Origin: Mermis nigrescens
Lineage: Eukaryota; Nematoda; Enoplea; Mermithida; Mermithidae
Length of the DNA stretch: 64,000 nt
Assembly (NCBI GenBank): GCA_036768485.1
Contig: JAVLUZ010000347.1
Location: 372,001-436,000 of the forward strand
Direction: 5' to 3'
Shown here: in pieces, positions 1-13,800 of the stretch
How positions within the stretch are numbered: position 1 is the stretch's first letter
Layout: the number at the start of each line of letters is the position of its first letter
Position numbers and translations under genes: made by a program
Notes under the pieces: generated by a model
The model's input: the letters and a program-made list of their open reading frames with translations, nothing else
The model's database searches: none
What the model was told of the DNA's origin: nothing

Positions 1-1668
1 ATTTAAAAAAATTGACTAAAAAGCTCTCAAATAAATGAAACAGACTATAGATTGAATCAGCTTTCTAGACACTTCAAATTTTTTCAAAAACCTCGAAGTT
101 GTATGAAACAGACTATAGTGCAAGAATTTGCCCAGCAAGCCAGTTTCCTTGGGTACTCTATATCGCTCGAACCACCATGTCTATAGGAAAAATTAGCTAC
201 CGACTCCGACGAGCGAGAGACAAATCGAGCGCTACAGTGAAGGAATTTAGTTTTCCGAGCGAGTCCACACTGTAAAAAAAATCGTTGTACCTGCACAATA
301 AAATTGTGTCAAAGCTACAAATCTGTTCCATGGACACAAAAATATTGTGTAGGTACTTAATGATTCGGATGTCTGTTTATCCAACACAACTTTTTTGTGT
401 TCTGCCTACAAGCTATGGCGCATATTGATTAGGCTCAGGTTGATGTGCACATGACCGCTCATAGCAGAAAACATGATTCATCGTAACCAGTACTAAGATG
501 AAAGTGTAGGTAACCTACTTCATACTCACAGTTGTGATGGAACGAATGGTGGTGAATGCAGCAGTTTGGAGCACATTCGTCAGTTTGTGTGCTGTGTGTT
601 TTTATACCTAATGATTTTTCAATTTTTGATTAAATATTTATTTTTCCGAGATAGATAATACTGACATTAATATATTTATTTGTTATATACCTGTATTTAC
701 TCTTATTCAATATGATTGTGGCTGAATTCAGCTTAAATTGATCGGATCTTGTTATGTAAATGGTTTTATTGACTCTTTCTGTTTTACTATTTGAGTGATT
801 TTGCGTGCATTTCTTTACTTGCTATTAAGGCAAGCTTATTTTAATGACCTTGTCTTCAACAGCGAATGTTATTGCTCGTGATCCTTCTTCGCTAGCAGTT
901 GTCAGGCTTTGATAACATTTTTCCAATGCTGCATGCTGTATAGATTAACTTCTTAACTTCTTTATCTTGAACCGACCGGAAGACATATTTATATGTCAAA
1001 AGTGACTCTTAAAAATGGTAGATATCTTCAATATAATCTACGCACTAATTGTTTTTCATTCCCAATTGATGTTTAGTGAAATTCTTATAGGACAAGCAAT
1101 TTTTCAGGCAAAATTTCATAAATTTAGGGGTTTTTGAAAAATGACGTATAAAATTATTATGATTAAAATAGACATTGGAAAGTTAAGAAAAATCACAATT
1201 TTGTACGTGGATATTGAGTTTTTGCGACTATTTTCGAAACATGAGAAAAACTTAGACTGCTGTTCTCTTTAATAAAATCCTGAAACATGTTTGACTCTAT
1301 TTTTTTCTTACAATTTGCTTCTCTCGTTTCTAATGATATCACATTGCTTAAATTTGGTGTTTTAATGTAAGTTCTTGTGCATTTTCTCTTGATCATTATT
1401 GTTTTGTGTAATTACCCAGTTAATCTTTGCTCAATGTTAATGTTTGTTATTTCAAATGTGACCTTATATATCCGATGTCAAAATTCATTGGTCAGTTCTT
1501 TAAGCCAAGGAGAAACGAATTTGGTTCAGAAAACTGACTAGTGCATTTTTTCATTTCTCTTGTTTGCGTTGTACCTATCATCAAATGTGTGTTATTTAGC
1601 GTCTAAATAAAGCTTTCAGATTGGGGCCCAAAAATCGATATTCTGGAGGATTGAAAGTTGTGTTGGAT
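1..1668. other. Non-coding stretch, 5' end of window
   Basis: I see no gene here. All open frames are short and unlike any known family. The stretch is AT-rich. It contains one repeat-like segment near 268..415, listed separately, and otherwise single-copy-looking sequence. Confidence 0.5.
268..415. repeat. ACACAA/TTGTGT-rich repeat, inverted relative to 1669..1834
   Basis: The segment begins CACTGTAAAAA followed by GTTGTAC and carries several ACACAA / TTGTGT words. Read backwards, the segment ending near 1834 (CTTACAACATTTTTTAACAG) has the same order of words. The two could be degenerate terminal inverted repeats of an element of about 1.57 kb, or two inverted members of one short family. 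Similarity is only partial, so boundaries are approximate. Confidence 0.35.
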
Positions 1669-4600
1669 CTACAGAACAAATTACGTTGGCTCGACACAAT
1701 AATATTTTGTTGTATAGATTGCTTTCTTATGTAGCACCTACAGAATATTGTTGTGTAACCAAGACACATAAAAGTTGTGGCAGCCAATTACTCACAACTT
1801 TTTTGTGTACTTACAACATTTTTTAACAGTGCATGCACTAGCTTAAAAAACAGACTATCTAAAATATTAATTTCGAGTTGTCTGTGTTTGTGTTTGTGTC
1901 CCGAAAAAGTTTTACTATACAATACAGTGATTTTCATATTTTGGCTCAATGGGTATTTAGGGTTCCTGATTCCGAATTTCCGATCAAAATGGCTCGCTCA
2001 ATCGAGCAATCGAAATGTGGAAACGATGGGTTGCCATAAAATTTTGGCTGGCTTATGCACATAATTGCCACGGCGCAAATCTTTTACACCATCCCAGACG
2101 AACTTTTAATGCGCTTTCAACTGGTGTAAACCAGTGTAACCCCCGCAGTGTAAACTAACGAAAAATCGTAAGAAAAACGTTTATTAAAGTTCATTTTCCA
2201 AAATATTTCAGATCGCCGCGGATAAATTTTATTTGAATTTTAACAATTTATTAATGATGTTACGGCTGTATTGTAGAACTTGAAAAAATTTATGATTGGT
2301 TTTTGAGATACAGTAGCCCAAAGACACCATATCTATGAATTGAAATTTTGGACTTTGTCCTTTTGCAGGAGCACAGCGTAGGTTTTATTTCCTAAATTAG
2401 GCTCCTGGGGTTTATTAATCCCTTGATGCCGACCACTCAAAATTATCGAACTGGCACTTAAAACGGCTAAAAAACGGGCCGTCAAAATATTAAGGAAGAT
2501 TCTAAAAAGCGTGACTAATCAATGAGAGAGAGCTCGCAGTAAGTCAAAATATTAACGTATGATTGCTCTTGATGTAAATCAACATGCATGTGATTGACAC
2601 GATTTCATACATATCTACTTTTAACGTTTGATTTTACGTAATTAAAATTTTAATTAATTAATTAATTTCAAAAATAAATTAAAATTAATTAATTAATTTT
2701 AATTTATTTTCTGCTCAGTTTACAATGCCCTCTATAATTGTCAAATGGGCGGGAAAATGAAGCATGAAACATAAGTAAAGTGAACAAAGTGGAATGATTC
2801 ATTGTACTTTTTCGAGTCGACATTGTAAATTTTCGTGTGGTGACTTAAAATAAGAATAATTTATTCGGTAGAGTAAAGGCAAGCACAGAAAGATTAGTAA
2901 TTTCTGATTAGCGCTTCATAACGACATTTTGATATTCATCATGAGACTTAATAGTAGCTTCTGTTGACAAAAATCTGTTGGTCATCAGTGTTACCTAGCT
3001 GTTTTCTTAAACAGGAGCATACCAACCTATTTGCAAAAAAGATTGAGCAAAAGGGGCAGCGAAGCGTCCCTTTGCTAGTTGTATCTCAAATTTTTATGTG
3101 CCTACTGCTGAATGAGGGCTTGGTGTTGGTATAGTATGTCACTACTCGGAAAAATGTGACTCCAATGGGTAGTATGTAGCTATTTTGCATAGTGGTCATA
3201 CAATAGTGATTTTTTCTTTATCTGAGACCAAAACATGATCGCAAAAAAGGCAATAATATGCGCCATGTTTCTGTCATGTTTATTGCTTATTACAGAACAA
3301 ATTACGTTGGCTCGACACAATAATATTTTGTTGTATAGATTGCTTTCTTATGTAGCACCTACAGAATATTGTTGTGTAACCAAGACACATAAAAGTTGTG
3401 GCAGCCAATTACTCACAACTTTTTGTGTACTTACAACATTTTTTTCAACAGTGCATGCACTAGCTTAAAAAACAGACTATCTAAAATATTAATTTCGAGT
3501 TGTCTGTGTTTGTGTTTGTGTCCCGAAAAAGTTTTACTATACAATACAGTGATTTTCATATTTTGGCTCAATGGGTATTTAGGGTTCCTGATTCCGAATT
3601 TCCGATCAAAATGGCTCGCTCGATCGAGCAATTGAAATTTGGAAACGATGGGTTGCCATAAAATTTTGGCCGGCTTATGCACATAATTGCCACGGCACAA
3701 ATCTTTTACGCCACCCCAGACAAACTTTTAATGCGCTTTCAACTGGTGTAAACCAGTGTAACCCGCAGTGTAAACTAACGAAAAATCGTAAGAAAAACGT
3801 TTATTAAAGTTCATTTTCCAAAATATTTCAGATCGCCGCGGATAAATTTTATTTGAATTTCAACAATTTATTAATGATGTTACGGCTGTATTGTAGAACT
3901 TGAAAAAATTTACGATTGGTTTTTGAGATACAGTAGCCCAAAGACACCATATCTATGACTTGAAATTTTGGATTTTGTCCTTTTGCAGGAGCACAGCGTA
4001 GGTTTTATTTCCTAAATTAGGCTCCTGGGGTTTATTAATCCCTTGATGCCGACCACTCAAAATTATCGAACTGGCACTTGAAACTGCTAAAAAAACGGGC
4101 CGTAAAAATATTAAGGAAGATTCTAAAAAGCGTGACTAATCAATGAGAGAGAGCTCGCAGTAAGTCAAAATATTAACGTTTGATTGCTCTTGATGTAAAT
4201 CAACACGCATGTGATTGACACGATTTCATACATCTCTACTTTTAACGTTTGATTTTACGTAATTAAAATTTTAATTAATTAATTAATTTCAAAATAAATT
4301 AAAATTAATTAATTAATTTTTAATTTATTTTCTGCTCAGTTTACAATGCCCTCTATAATTGTCAAATGGGCGGGAAAATGAAGCATGAAACATAAGTAAA
4401 GTGAACAAAGTGGAATGATTCGTTGTACTTTTTCGAGTCGACATTGTAAATTTTCGTGTGGTGACTTAAAATAAGAATAATTTATTTGGTAGAGTAAAGG
4501 CAAGCACAGAAAGATTAGTAATTTCTGATTAGCGCTTCATAACGACATTTTGATATTCATCATGAGACTTAATAGTAGCTTCTGTTGACAAAAATCTGTT

Positions 4601-6165
4601 GGTCTTCAGTGTTACCTAGCTGTTTTCTTAAACAGGAGCATACCAACCTATTTGCAAAAAAAGATTGAGCAAAAGGGGCAGCGAAGCGTCCCCTTTGCTA
4701 GTCCGCATGCACTAGCTTAAAAAACAGACTATCTAAAATATTAATTTCGAGTTGTCTGTGTTTGTGTTTGTGTCCCGAAAAAGTTTTACTATACAATACA
4801 GTGATTTTCATATTTTGGCTCAATGGGTATTTAGGGTTCCTGATTCCGAATTTCCGATCAAAATGGCTCGCTCGATCGAGCAATTGAAATGTGGAAACGA
4901 TGGGTTGCCATAAAATTTTGGCTGGCTTATGCACATAATTGCCACGGCGCAAATCTTTTACGCCATCCCAGACGAACTTTTAATGCGCTTTCAACTGGTG
5001 TAAACCAGTGTAACCCGCAGTGTAAACTAACGAAAAATCGTAAGAAAAATGTTTATTAAAGTTCATTTTCCAAAATATTTCAGATCGCCGCGGATAAATT
5101 TTATTTGAATTTCAACAATTTATTAATGATGTTACGGCTGTATTGTAGAACTTGAAAAAATTTACGATTGGTTTTTGAGATACAGTAGCCCAAAGACACC
5201 ATATCTATGAATTGAAATTTTGGATTTTGTCCTTTTGCAGGAGCACAGCGTAGGTTTTATTTCCTAAGTTAGGCTCCTTTGGTTTATTAATCCCTTGATG
5301 CCGACCACTCAAAATTATCGAACTGGCACTTGAAACGGCTAAAAAACGGGCCGTCAAAATATTAAGGAAGATTCTAAAAAGCGTGACTAATCAATGAGAG
5401 AGAGCTCGCAGTAAGTCAAAATATTAACGTATGATTGCTCTTGATGTAAATCAACACGCATATGATTGACACGATTTCATACATCTCTACTTTTAACGTT
5501 TGATTTTACGTAATTAAAATTTTAAATAATTAATTAATTTCAAAATAAATTAAAATTAATTAATTAATTTTAATTTATTTTCTGCTCAGTTTACAATGCC
5601 CTCTATAATTGTCAAATGGGCGGGAAAATGAAGCATGAAACATAAGTAAAGTGAACAAAGTGGAATGATTCGTTGTACTTTTTCGAGTCGACATTGTAAA
5701 TTTTCGTGTGGTGACTTAAAATAAGAATAATTTATTTGGTAGAGTAAAGGCAAGCACAGAATGATTAGTAATTTCTGATTAGCGCTTCATAACGACATTT
5801 TGATATTCATCATGAGACTTAATAGTAGCTTCTGTTGACAAAAATCTGTTGGTCATCAGTGTTACCTAGCTGTTTTCTTAAACAGGGAGCATACCAACCT
5901 ATTTGCAAAAAAGATTGAGCAAAAGGGGCAGCGAAGCGTCCCCTTTGCTAGTTGTATTCAAATTTTTATGTGCCTAATGCTGAATGAGGGCTTGGTGTTG
6001 GTATAGTATGTCACTACTCGGAAAAATGTGACTCCAATGGGTAGTATGTAGCTATTTTGCATAGTGGTCATACAATAGTGATTTTTTTCTTTATCTGAGA
6101 CCAAAACATGATCGCAAAAAGGCAATAATATGCGCCATGTTTCTGTCATGTTTATTGCTTATTGT
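1669..6165. repeat. Tandem segmental duplication, order X-Y-Z-X-Y-Y-Z
   Basis: Three near-identical blocks of about 1.25 kb (Y, at about 1831..3075, 3452..4702 and 4703..5951) are joined by shorter modules. X (about 162 bp, starting ACAGAACAAATTACGTTGG) precedes Y1 and Y2. Z (about 213 bp, with TGTCACTACTCGGAAAAATG) follows Y1 and Y3. The Y2/Y3 junction lacks both Z and X, so Y3 follows Y2 directly after TTTGCTAGTCC. The copies differ by scattered substitutions and single-base indels. Y carries an AT palindrome (TTAATTAATTAATT) and the words GGGGCAGCGAAGCGTCCC near its end. No coding potential is visible: the open frames inside are the same non-coding stretch repeated. Confidence 0.85.
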
Positions 6166-7656
6166 GCTTTAACGTCCACAGAATAACTGGCCACTAATTT
6201 TGCGAGACATCATCAAGATATTGTCTCAAATCAAAATCTTTGGCAGAATACTAGTGAACTGTTAAACAGATTGCAAGCTGGATAGATTGATGCTTAACAT
6301 ATCCGTGAATCTCCTGCCAGGACATCTCGCTGAGTGTTAATGAAAAATGCTCGTCGATGCGCCATTCATCGATGACATTTTCTCTGAAAAGAGCTAATTT
6401 TTCTGGGATTTAATAATGCAGGTTTTTAATTCTTGAGTTGAGTAGGTATTTAAATCAACTATACATAATGTAGCTTACGGTCAAATTTGCACTACGTGGA
6501 ACTGATGGGGTCGCATTTTTCTGAAGTGGTGACATACTATATTAATACCTGAGGGTGTTGCATGTTGTAGACATTTGCATTCTAGGCGTTATCACAAATC
6601 AATGCCAAATCTTCCTCAAATGAAACAGCAAAAAATATAACATTGGCGGAAGCAACACTGAAATATCTAATAAAAATCGCTACCCACGTGAAAATAAGGA
6701 GTCGATAATAATCTCACCTCGTTCCAACGAAGCGAAAAATATTGTATCAAAACAGATACATATAAGCGGAAATGAGCAACAAGACAAAGCATAAAATTGG
6801 CTCATTTACCAATAAACTAAGAGGAATACCTGAAACAAGGCCCTTCCGGATTCACCCAGGGAGAGGTATTCAAGATAAATTGGTCTATATCTCGGAAACT
6901 TCATTGACTAATTGGTAAAAACCGAATTTTCTGACATTATACCGCACTATCTAGCCTAAAATACCATCAAATCCGATTTTTAGATAAACAATTTTATTCT
7001 TTCAATGGGCAGTGAAAATTGAGGTTCTTGATCGCGCCTGAAGCAATATCATGGAGAACACTTATAGCGCGAGCATAAAATTTGAATATTTATTGACAAC
7101 GATATGCAATTTTTCCGCCTTTCCGCGCACTATATTATTTTTTGTTAAATTTTTCGGTGAAGGAGGCGGGCCCCTTTCCCCCGCTTTTACTTAAGGACGA
7201 CTCTGCTTGAAACTCACTTGTGAAAGGGACAAAACACCAGTTAAGCAGGCGTCATATATCAAAATTTATTACGATTTAGGTCAACAAAAATGGCAGGTTA
7301 TTTATTATAAATTTATTGTTGCAAAATCTTGAAAAACGTTTTTAACAGATACATATGAGGTCAATTTGAAAAGAAATATATTCATTTAAAAGCAGATTTC
7401 AAGTGCAAAATCTGTAAAGAATGGAATATTTATACGTATGTCTTAATTTTTGCATCTAAAACTTGCAAAGTCCTGCCGAAAGGGAGGTTCCGGCATTGGC
7501 ATATTTTTTTACGATTTTTTAGATTTTCGCCCCGTCCACCCAAATCCTTCCCCCAGAATTTGGTCGCTATGCTACCCACGTATGGTTTACACCTTGATTG
7601 CTATGTCTAGTCACCACCAGCAGTTTCGGCACGATTGAAGACCCGAAGTAACTGTT
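6166..7656. other. Intergenic stretch downstream of the protease gene
   Basis: No gene seen. It lies 3' of the stop codon of the minus-strand protease gene and should include its 3' UTR. I did not find a convincing polyadenylation signal close to the stop; a TTTATT (AATAAA on the minus strand) occurs only some 350 bp away, near 7300. GC-rich scraps such as GGAGGCGGGCCCC around 7160 look like degenerate transposon ends. Confidence 0.4.
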
Positions 7657-7848
7657 TCAAATGAATCGTTCTACCCAATCCATATAAACAGGAAGAAAGG
7701 CGAAGTAGTACTGGAACTTATAAACACGATAATAACGCGAAGAATAATAGATTCCATGTTCGCGTACGTTTCGACCACTCAACACGCCTGTTAGCACAAT
7801 TGGATCAGAATATCCTTCACTACACGCATTCGGCCCTCCGGAATCTCC
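7657..7848 (-). CDS. Protease exon 6 (Ser195 exon, stop)
   Basis: The acceptor TTTTAG is followed by GGAGATTCCGGAGGGCCG, read as G-D-S-G-G-P, the Ser195 motif of S1 proteases. The 64-codon frame ends in TGA after DWVERFI, the usual amphipathic C-terminal helix with its Trp. GGPNAC supplies Cys201. LTGVLSGRN replaces the usual VSWG-x-GC, so Cys220 and Trp215 are missing. The phase is 0 at the acceptor, matching exon 5. It might instead end a second, otherwise lost protease gene, but I saw no other GDSGG exon between here and 38410. Confidence 0.8.
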   Translation of the reverse strand, partial: GDSGGPNACSEGYSDPIVLTGVLSGRNVREHGIYYSSRYYRVYKFQYYFAFLPVYMDWVERFI

Positions 7849-10800
7849 CTAAAATTTTTCGATTTTTCGAAGAAATATTTAGACAAAAAATCCGCAATAT
7901 ACGATATATCAGTCCATGATCTGTGGATTCATTCCCAAAATTTTTTCTTCCTCCATCCCGAAATTCGCGATTTTCCGAAATGCACGTATTGAAGTTGAGA
8001 TTTCAATCGATTTTTCCGTCTGCCTTCTCAAAAGTGTCAAACTCGGCACAGTGCAGCTTATATTCATTTTTGACTATACCTCATGTAATCATCTTGATGC
8101 AGTTCAATTTTTTTGTTTTTACGTTACAGAAAGATAGAGCGCCATCATACACGCCGAAAATGATGTTTTCGATGCGTATCGACCGAGCATTTTCAAGTCC
8201 AAGAAGGGCCAATTAGAAAATCCCCCGCCCCCGCCCCAGTATTCCCATGCTGTGCATTATATATATGATCAACGTTTTTAATTTACAAGCACATGCTAAA
8301 AAGTACAGGTTTTGATTAAAGCTGTGTGATTTCACAATAGCCCAGCAAATCACTTAATCAATAGCTGAATAAGGCGTCAATAATGTTTCTGACAGTTGCT
8401 TTTATGACTCGAAAAAAAACGATTTTCACTAAATTGCTTGTTCTTATCGAACAATACTATAAATATTGATGTTATTTTAAGTTCTTAATGTTGGAATAAT
8501 AGGCTTTTGAATAAGCAAACCGCATTCTATTTGCCCATGTCAATAAGAAGTTACAAGGTCCGATAGGCGATCGGTTTTTTCACCCACTATCCGAGTTTCA
8601 TGTTATATCTCTAGGACCGAGCTGAGCAGGCACTCAAAATTTTCTAAACCATCAGAGAAAAAGGTCTACAGTAAGACTGCTCATTTTTGAATTACCACAC
8701 CGACCCGTTCTTTAGATGCTGCAAATTAATTTAAAGTAGGTATATTTTGAGAAAAACATGAAATTTCATAGTGCAGTTTAAGAGTTTTGCGCGAAAGTCC
8801 CTGCTGTTTGAGCATTTTACACAAAAATATTTGAAATTAGTAAAATACTATGTGAGCATGTTAGCTGAGTTGGAATCATTGACATTTTAGAGTCTATAGA
8901 TGAGCTCGGCACGAAAAAACTGAATTAGGTTGAAAGTTATAGTCAAGACGAATTTTCGTGGCGTTTTCGCTCCGTTAGTACAGAAATGTTAAGCATTGTC
9001 TTTACGGTATGAGCTATACGTGCAAGATTCTGCATTTGATTTACAGACCTTTTTCCGTTTGTTTAAAAAAACTTTAGGTGCCTTGCTGCCGTGGTTCAGA
9101 AATTATGACATAAAACGTGGGTAATATCTTACGGACCACCCTGTACATACGTCTGCTTGAACTTTACCAAGTTTCGGCCACATGAGGGGCAAGGTTAGTC
9201 ATAGATAAAATCGGTTACGAATAAAGGATTTTCGGAATAGGATTACTTACTCCTACACATCAACAATTAGTTATAAAAATACCTTGTTTATGCACGAAAC
9301 CGCGTTTTTAGTTATATTCTACATTATCGATGAAGGCAAATTTAAGAACGACATGAAATTTTCGGAAACTTTGTACGAAAAATTCAAGCGTTTCGGATTT
9401 CATTACACAATAAGTAAATGTGTGCTGAAATTGCGAGTTTTAGGATGCTAAAAATAAAATATGATTGCTACAACACATAGATTGTAGTCGTAAGCATCTT
9501 AGGCAGCAGCCGAGTTCTGCAGAAGGGCCAAAATCGTCAAAAATCCCAAAAACCATGCCAGAAATTTAGTTATGGGGGTTATCAATCAGGAAGGTTACAA
9601 ACCCCAAACCCCTCGTACCTAGGCGTGGTCATGCGCAAAGAGCATATTTCGAGGAAACAATTTCATTGTGATCAACTTTTCGCCAAAAATGTCTAAAATG
9701 CATACAATTTTCGAAGAGCACGAAAATTACATTTATGACACAAGAGTAACGTTTTGAAAGAGTACGGAGAGTTATGCTAACTTATTGGCGAAAATTATTC
9801 GAATATAACGCATATTCCTTGCCTCGACCGGCATTTATATTCTACTGGTGGGAAAGTGGCCGATCCTCGCTTCAATAATGTACCCATAGATTAAAAAGTT
9901 GTCCCATGTGCTCGTATTTTGGGGAAGGTTGGGGGATTTTAATCGTCAAAAATTCGTCAGAACTCAAAGATCAGTAGACCTCCATGAATTGAATTTATGG
10001 CATGTTTTTCGACATTTTAGATTTTTGTCCAATCCTGCCAGACACCCCCTCCAGAAGTTTGTCGCTGACCATATGAGCCACGTATTCAGTGCTCTGAATA
10101 TCTCTATACTAGCAAGGAAAAATGCTCCTATGGAACAAAAAAGATGAATATATTTGGAATTGTGGATTATTAAGGATGTAAAAGGAGGGGACTAGGAAAA
10201 AGCTACCTAATAACGCAAAATTTGCTAAAACTCACACTTTCTCTGAGCAACGCAGAAAATCGAAGTACCTATATCCTGCGGCCAACAAATTAAAATAAAT
10301 ATTTAACCATAAAAATGATTGAAAAAGCAGCACATTAGCTATGCAGTAGCTATGGGAAATGATATTGAGTAAACTAACAGTCTTTCTAAGCCAATTGAAT
10401 AAAATAGCAAACATCGATGCATCCAAGAAAATTGAAGAAATTGTTGGTTTAAAACAGTAGGAAACGCGTAAGTTGACTTGAAACAGACTAAATGTAGGTA
10501 CACTAAGCATGCCCGTAACGATTGTGTGCACTAATCAATCGGCCCTGCTTTGCTTGCTTTAATGCTCACAATAAAATAAAACAACTTAGTTTTCTATCAA
10601 TCAGGATACGAAGCTAGTCAGCGCTGCTACTTGCCACCAATTTAAAAAAAGTAAACATTATAGATTTATATTATACACTCTCATCTGAAGCTTTGAAAAT
10701 TATTTATAAAAGACACTTTTTTAGAGGCCGCAGAATATACTTCGTTTGTTGCGCTGCTTAAAAAAGTGTGATTTTTATCAGATTTTGCGACTTTAGGTAG

Positions 10801-13800
10801 CTTTTTCCTAGTCCCCTCCGTTTACATCCTTAATAATTCACAATCCCAAGTATATTCATCTTTTTTGTTCCATCGGAGTATTTTTATTTGCTAGTACCCT
10901 ACTTTAAATTAGCATGATTTGAGTTCATCAGTCAGTAAACACATACAGTAACATGCCACAATAACTACAGCAGTCCAAGAACGCGGGAAACAATATTGTT
11001 CTTAACACCAGCATTATCCTTTATAAACAAGACTACCTTACATTATTTAAACAGGTCGAAGTTTTTCAGCATAAACTTTACGCGAATATCAAGTGTAAGG
11101 AACACTAACGGTCAGATTTGGAAGTTAAATAAATTTGTAGTATAAACTACATATTAAGAACAAATGAATAGTGCAAACTTTTCACAACTACTAAGTGTAG
11201 AGAAAACTAAAAGTCAGATTCCCATTTCTGATTTTACGTAGAACATTTTGAAAAAATTAGCTTCCGCGAGGCTCTAGAACTAAAGTTAATATGCAGTGTT
11301 AACTTTACACAACCACAGAGTGTAAAGAAGATTTTAGTCGGATTCGTAATTCTAATATTACTCTGATATTACGATAAATATTTATGAAAAAATTAAGTCT
11401 CCATAATAACCCGAGAACAAATAAACATCAGTTGTAAACTACTTCACAGTACTGTTGAGCAGTTGCGGATCCAGGATTTTCCTAAGAGGGAGGGCGAAAC
11501 CCTGACTTGGGCGGAAAAATTAGGCCGTTTCAACCCGAAAATCGCTAAAAATCGCTCAAAAATCCTTAATTTTGCGCACTATTTTGGGCCAATGGAGGGG
11601 GCCGCCGCCCTTCCCCCCTCTGAATCCGCCCCTGCTGTTGAGAGTAGGCAAACACGCTCAACTGGCGTCTGTCATTTGATTCTTGGTACATTTTTAGACT
11701 TTAAAAAAAATCAAGCTTCTGCAAGGCTCTAGAACTAAAGTTAATATGCAGTGTAAACTTTACACAATCACAGAGTGTAAAGAAAATTTCAGTCGGATTC
11801 GTAATTTATGAAAAGTCCCCACAATGGCCCGAGGACAAATAAATATCAGATGTAGACCACTTTACACCACTATTGAGTGCAAACACACTGGCGCATCACA
11901 TTTGGTTTCTGGTTCATTTTTAGATTTGAGATTATGTCCAGACTCATAACCCAGAACTTGGCAGAACAAAATAAGACAGAAACACGTTAAACTCCCTCTG
12001 TTTTTGACTTTGAACCTCCCGAAAAAGCTAAATATTGATGTAAATAAACGCAATTCGCTGTGACGCGTACCCATTAGAAAGTACGTTATTTTTATCCTAT
12101 TCGACCTTGCCCGACTTCTGAACAGAGAAAGTGGCGAACAAAAAAATGAACAAAAAAGCATTTTCCACTGTCCATAACATTGTAAACTTTAAAAATCTGA
12201 ACCTAACGCCTTATTGAGTGTAAATAAATTCGGTTCGAGTCAGTTTGTAGCCCTTTGATTGTAGTGCGTTTGTATATGCCAAACTTATGTTCCGCAAAAT
12301 ATTTGATATGATTTATGAATCAAAATACTAAAAAAAAATGTTTTTTTCGGCCATTTCACACATCAGATTTCGAACTTTACACCCCCATAAACAACTCAAT
12401 ATTACATTTTTTTAACGCAGCTTGCTTCGACGTGTAGCCCTTAGTAGTTACTTTATTTCTATTCTATTTAACTCATCCCAACCCATTACCGAAAACGTTG
12501 GCAGATAAATCTTGGACTTGGCAGACATAAACAAGTCGAAAACTCGACCAAAATGTGTCTTTTCACCCCAGATTCTCACACTCTTTACACTCCCATTCGA
12601 GAACTAGAGCGGGATTCTAAAAACAAAAAGCATCATCTGCAGAAATCCTACCTTTACAAATCTATGCCATTAAATTGTATGAAGAGTCAATACTGATTTG
12701 TCCACAAGCCCGGCAAAAAATCCCCGAAATTCGCTATAAGTTAAAACGTTACGTCAAAGCTTTACACCCTCTTTACACAGTCAGTTTTAAGTGAAAAGAA
12801 AAACAAAAAAACCGAAGCAAAGTTTTTTATTATCTTTCTTTTTAAAAAAACCGCACCTCTCAGATACGTCCGTTTTATCTGTAGGGGTTGCACAGGTGTT
12901 GGGGGTACCCAAGTATATTATAGGTACGCGCTAACGCGCTACAGTAGTTATACCTGGCTCCCTAGACTGCAACGCTATAACATATACAATGGTTAAGGAT
13001 TAAAAATTCTTAAAAAAGCCTATGTTATAACATAGGCTGATGGTATAACATATAAAATGGTTAAGCATAGGCTGGGGGTGGAGTCTTGCTTTCTGGGATA
13101 AGGGCCAGGGAGCAATGCTTAAGGATAGACAATGGTTAAGGATAGACAATGGTTTAGCATAGCCTAGCGCTGAAACATATGAGGACATAATTGAGGAGTG
13201 GAAGGGGTAAATTAAGCCTAAGCAAGCTAAGCTAAGCCTGTGGCTAAACTAAGACTAAACCTAAACTAGTGTAAAGTAATTGTTAGTGTAAAGTGACCCT
13301 GAGTAAATTGTCCGACATACACACCCATACTAACGCTCCTGTGCCCTGGGGGAAGGGGAGGGGAGCCCCTAACGCTTCAAGCATATTCCCCCTAAAATTT
13401 AGCAGTGGTCCGCTCTTGCTACTACTGCCACTCAGTCTAAAAATTGCCTTAAATGTGTCAAAGTATGGCAAAACTAAGCAGAAGGACTGTGTAGCAGGGG
13501 TCTGCTCTTGCTACCCCTGCCACTTAGTCTTAAATATATCTAAAATGTGCCAATGTAAGACAAAACTAAGCCTAATGACTGGATGTGAGTTTAAACTATG
13601 CTTAGGTAAGAGTAGTTAACCGGGCGTCCCTAGATGGCAACGTTATAACATAGCCTATGTTATAGCATAGGCGAGGACTTAAAAATCTGCTCCCTGGCTT
13701 TTCTCATGGAGCAATGCTGTAGCATAGGCCGTGTTGTAGCATAGGTACCTGCTCGGGGAGGAGGCGCGTCCAGCCTAGGGCCAGGGGCCCAGGGAGGGGG

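Noticed and set aside
3235..4952. Open frames of 77-89 codons in the tandem array.
   Set aside because: They repeat with the non-coding unit, occur on both strands and have no homology I recognise.
8105..8215. Minus-strand exon-like stretch reading RSIRIENIIFGVYD, similar to the FVFGVQD block of the protease.
   Set aside because: No acceptor precedes it, and the surrounding bases are a degenerate copy of the dispersed repeat (tcgatgcgtatcgaccgagc corresponds to the conserved core).
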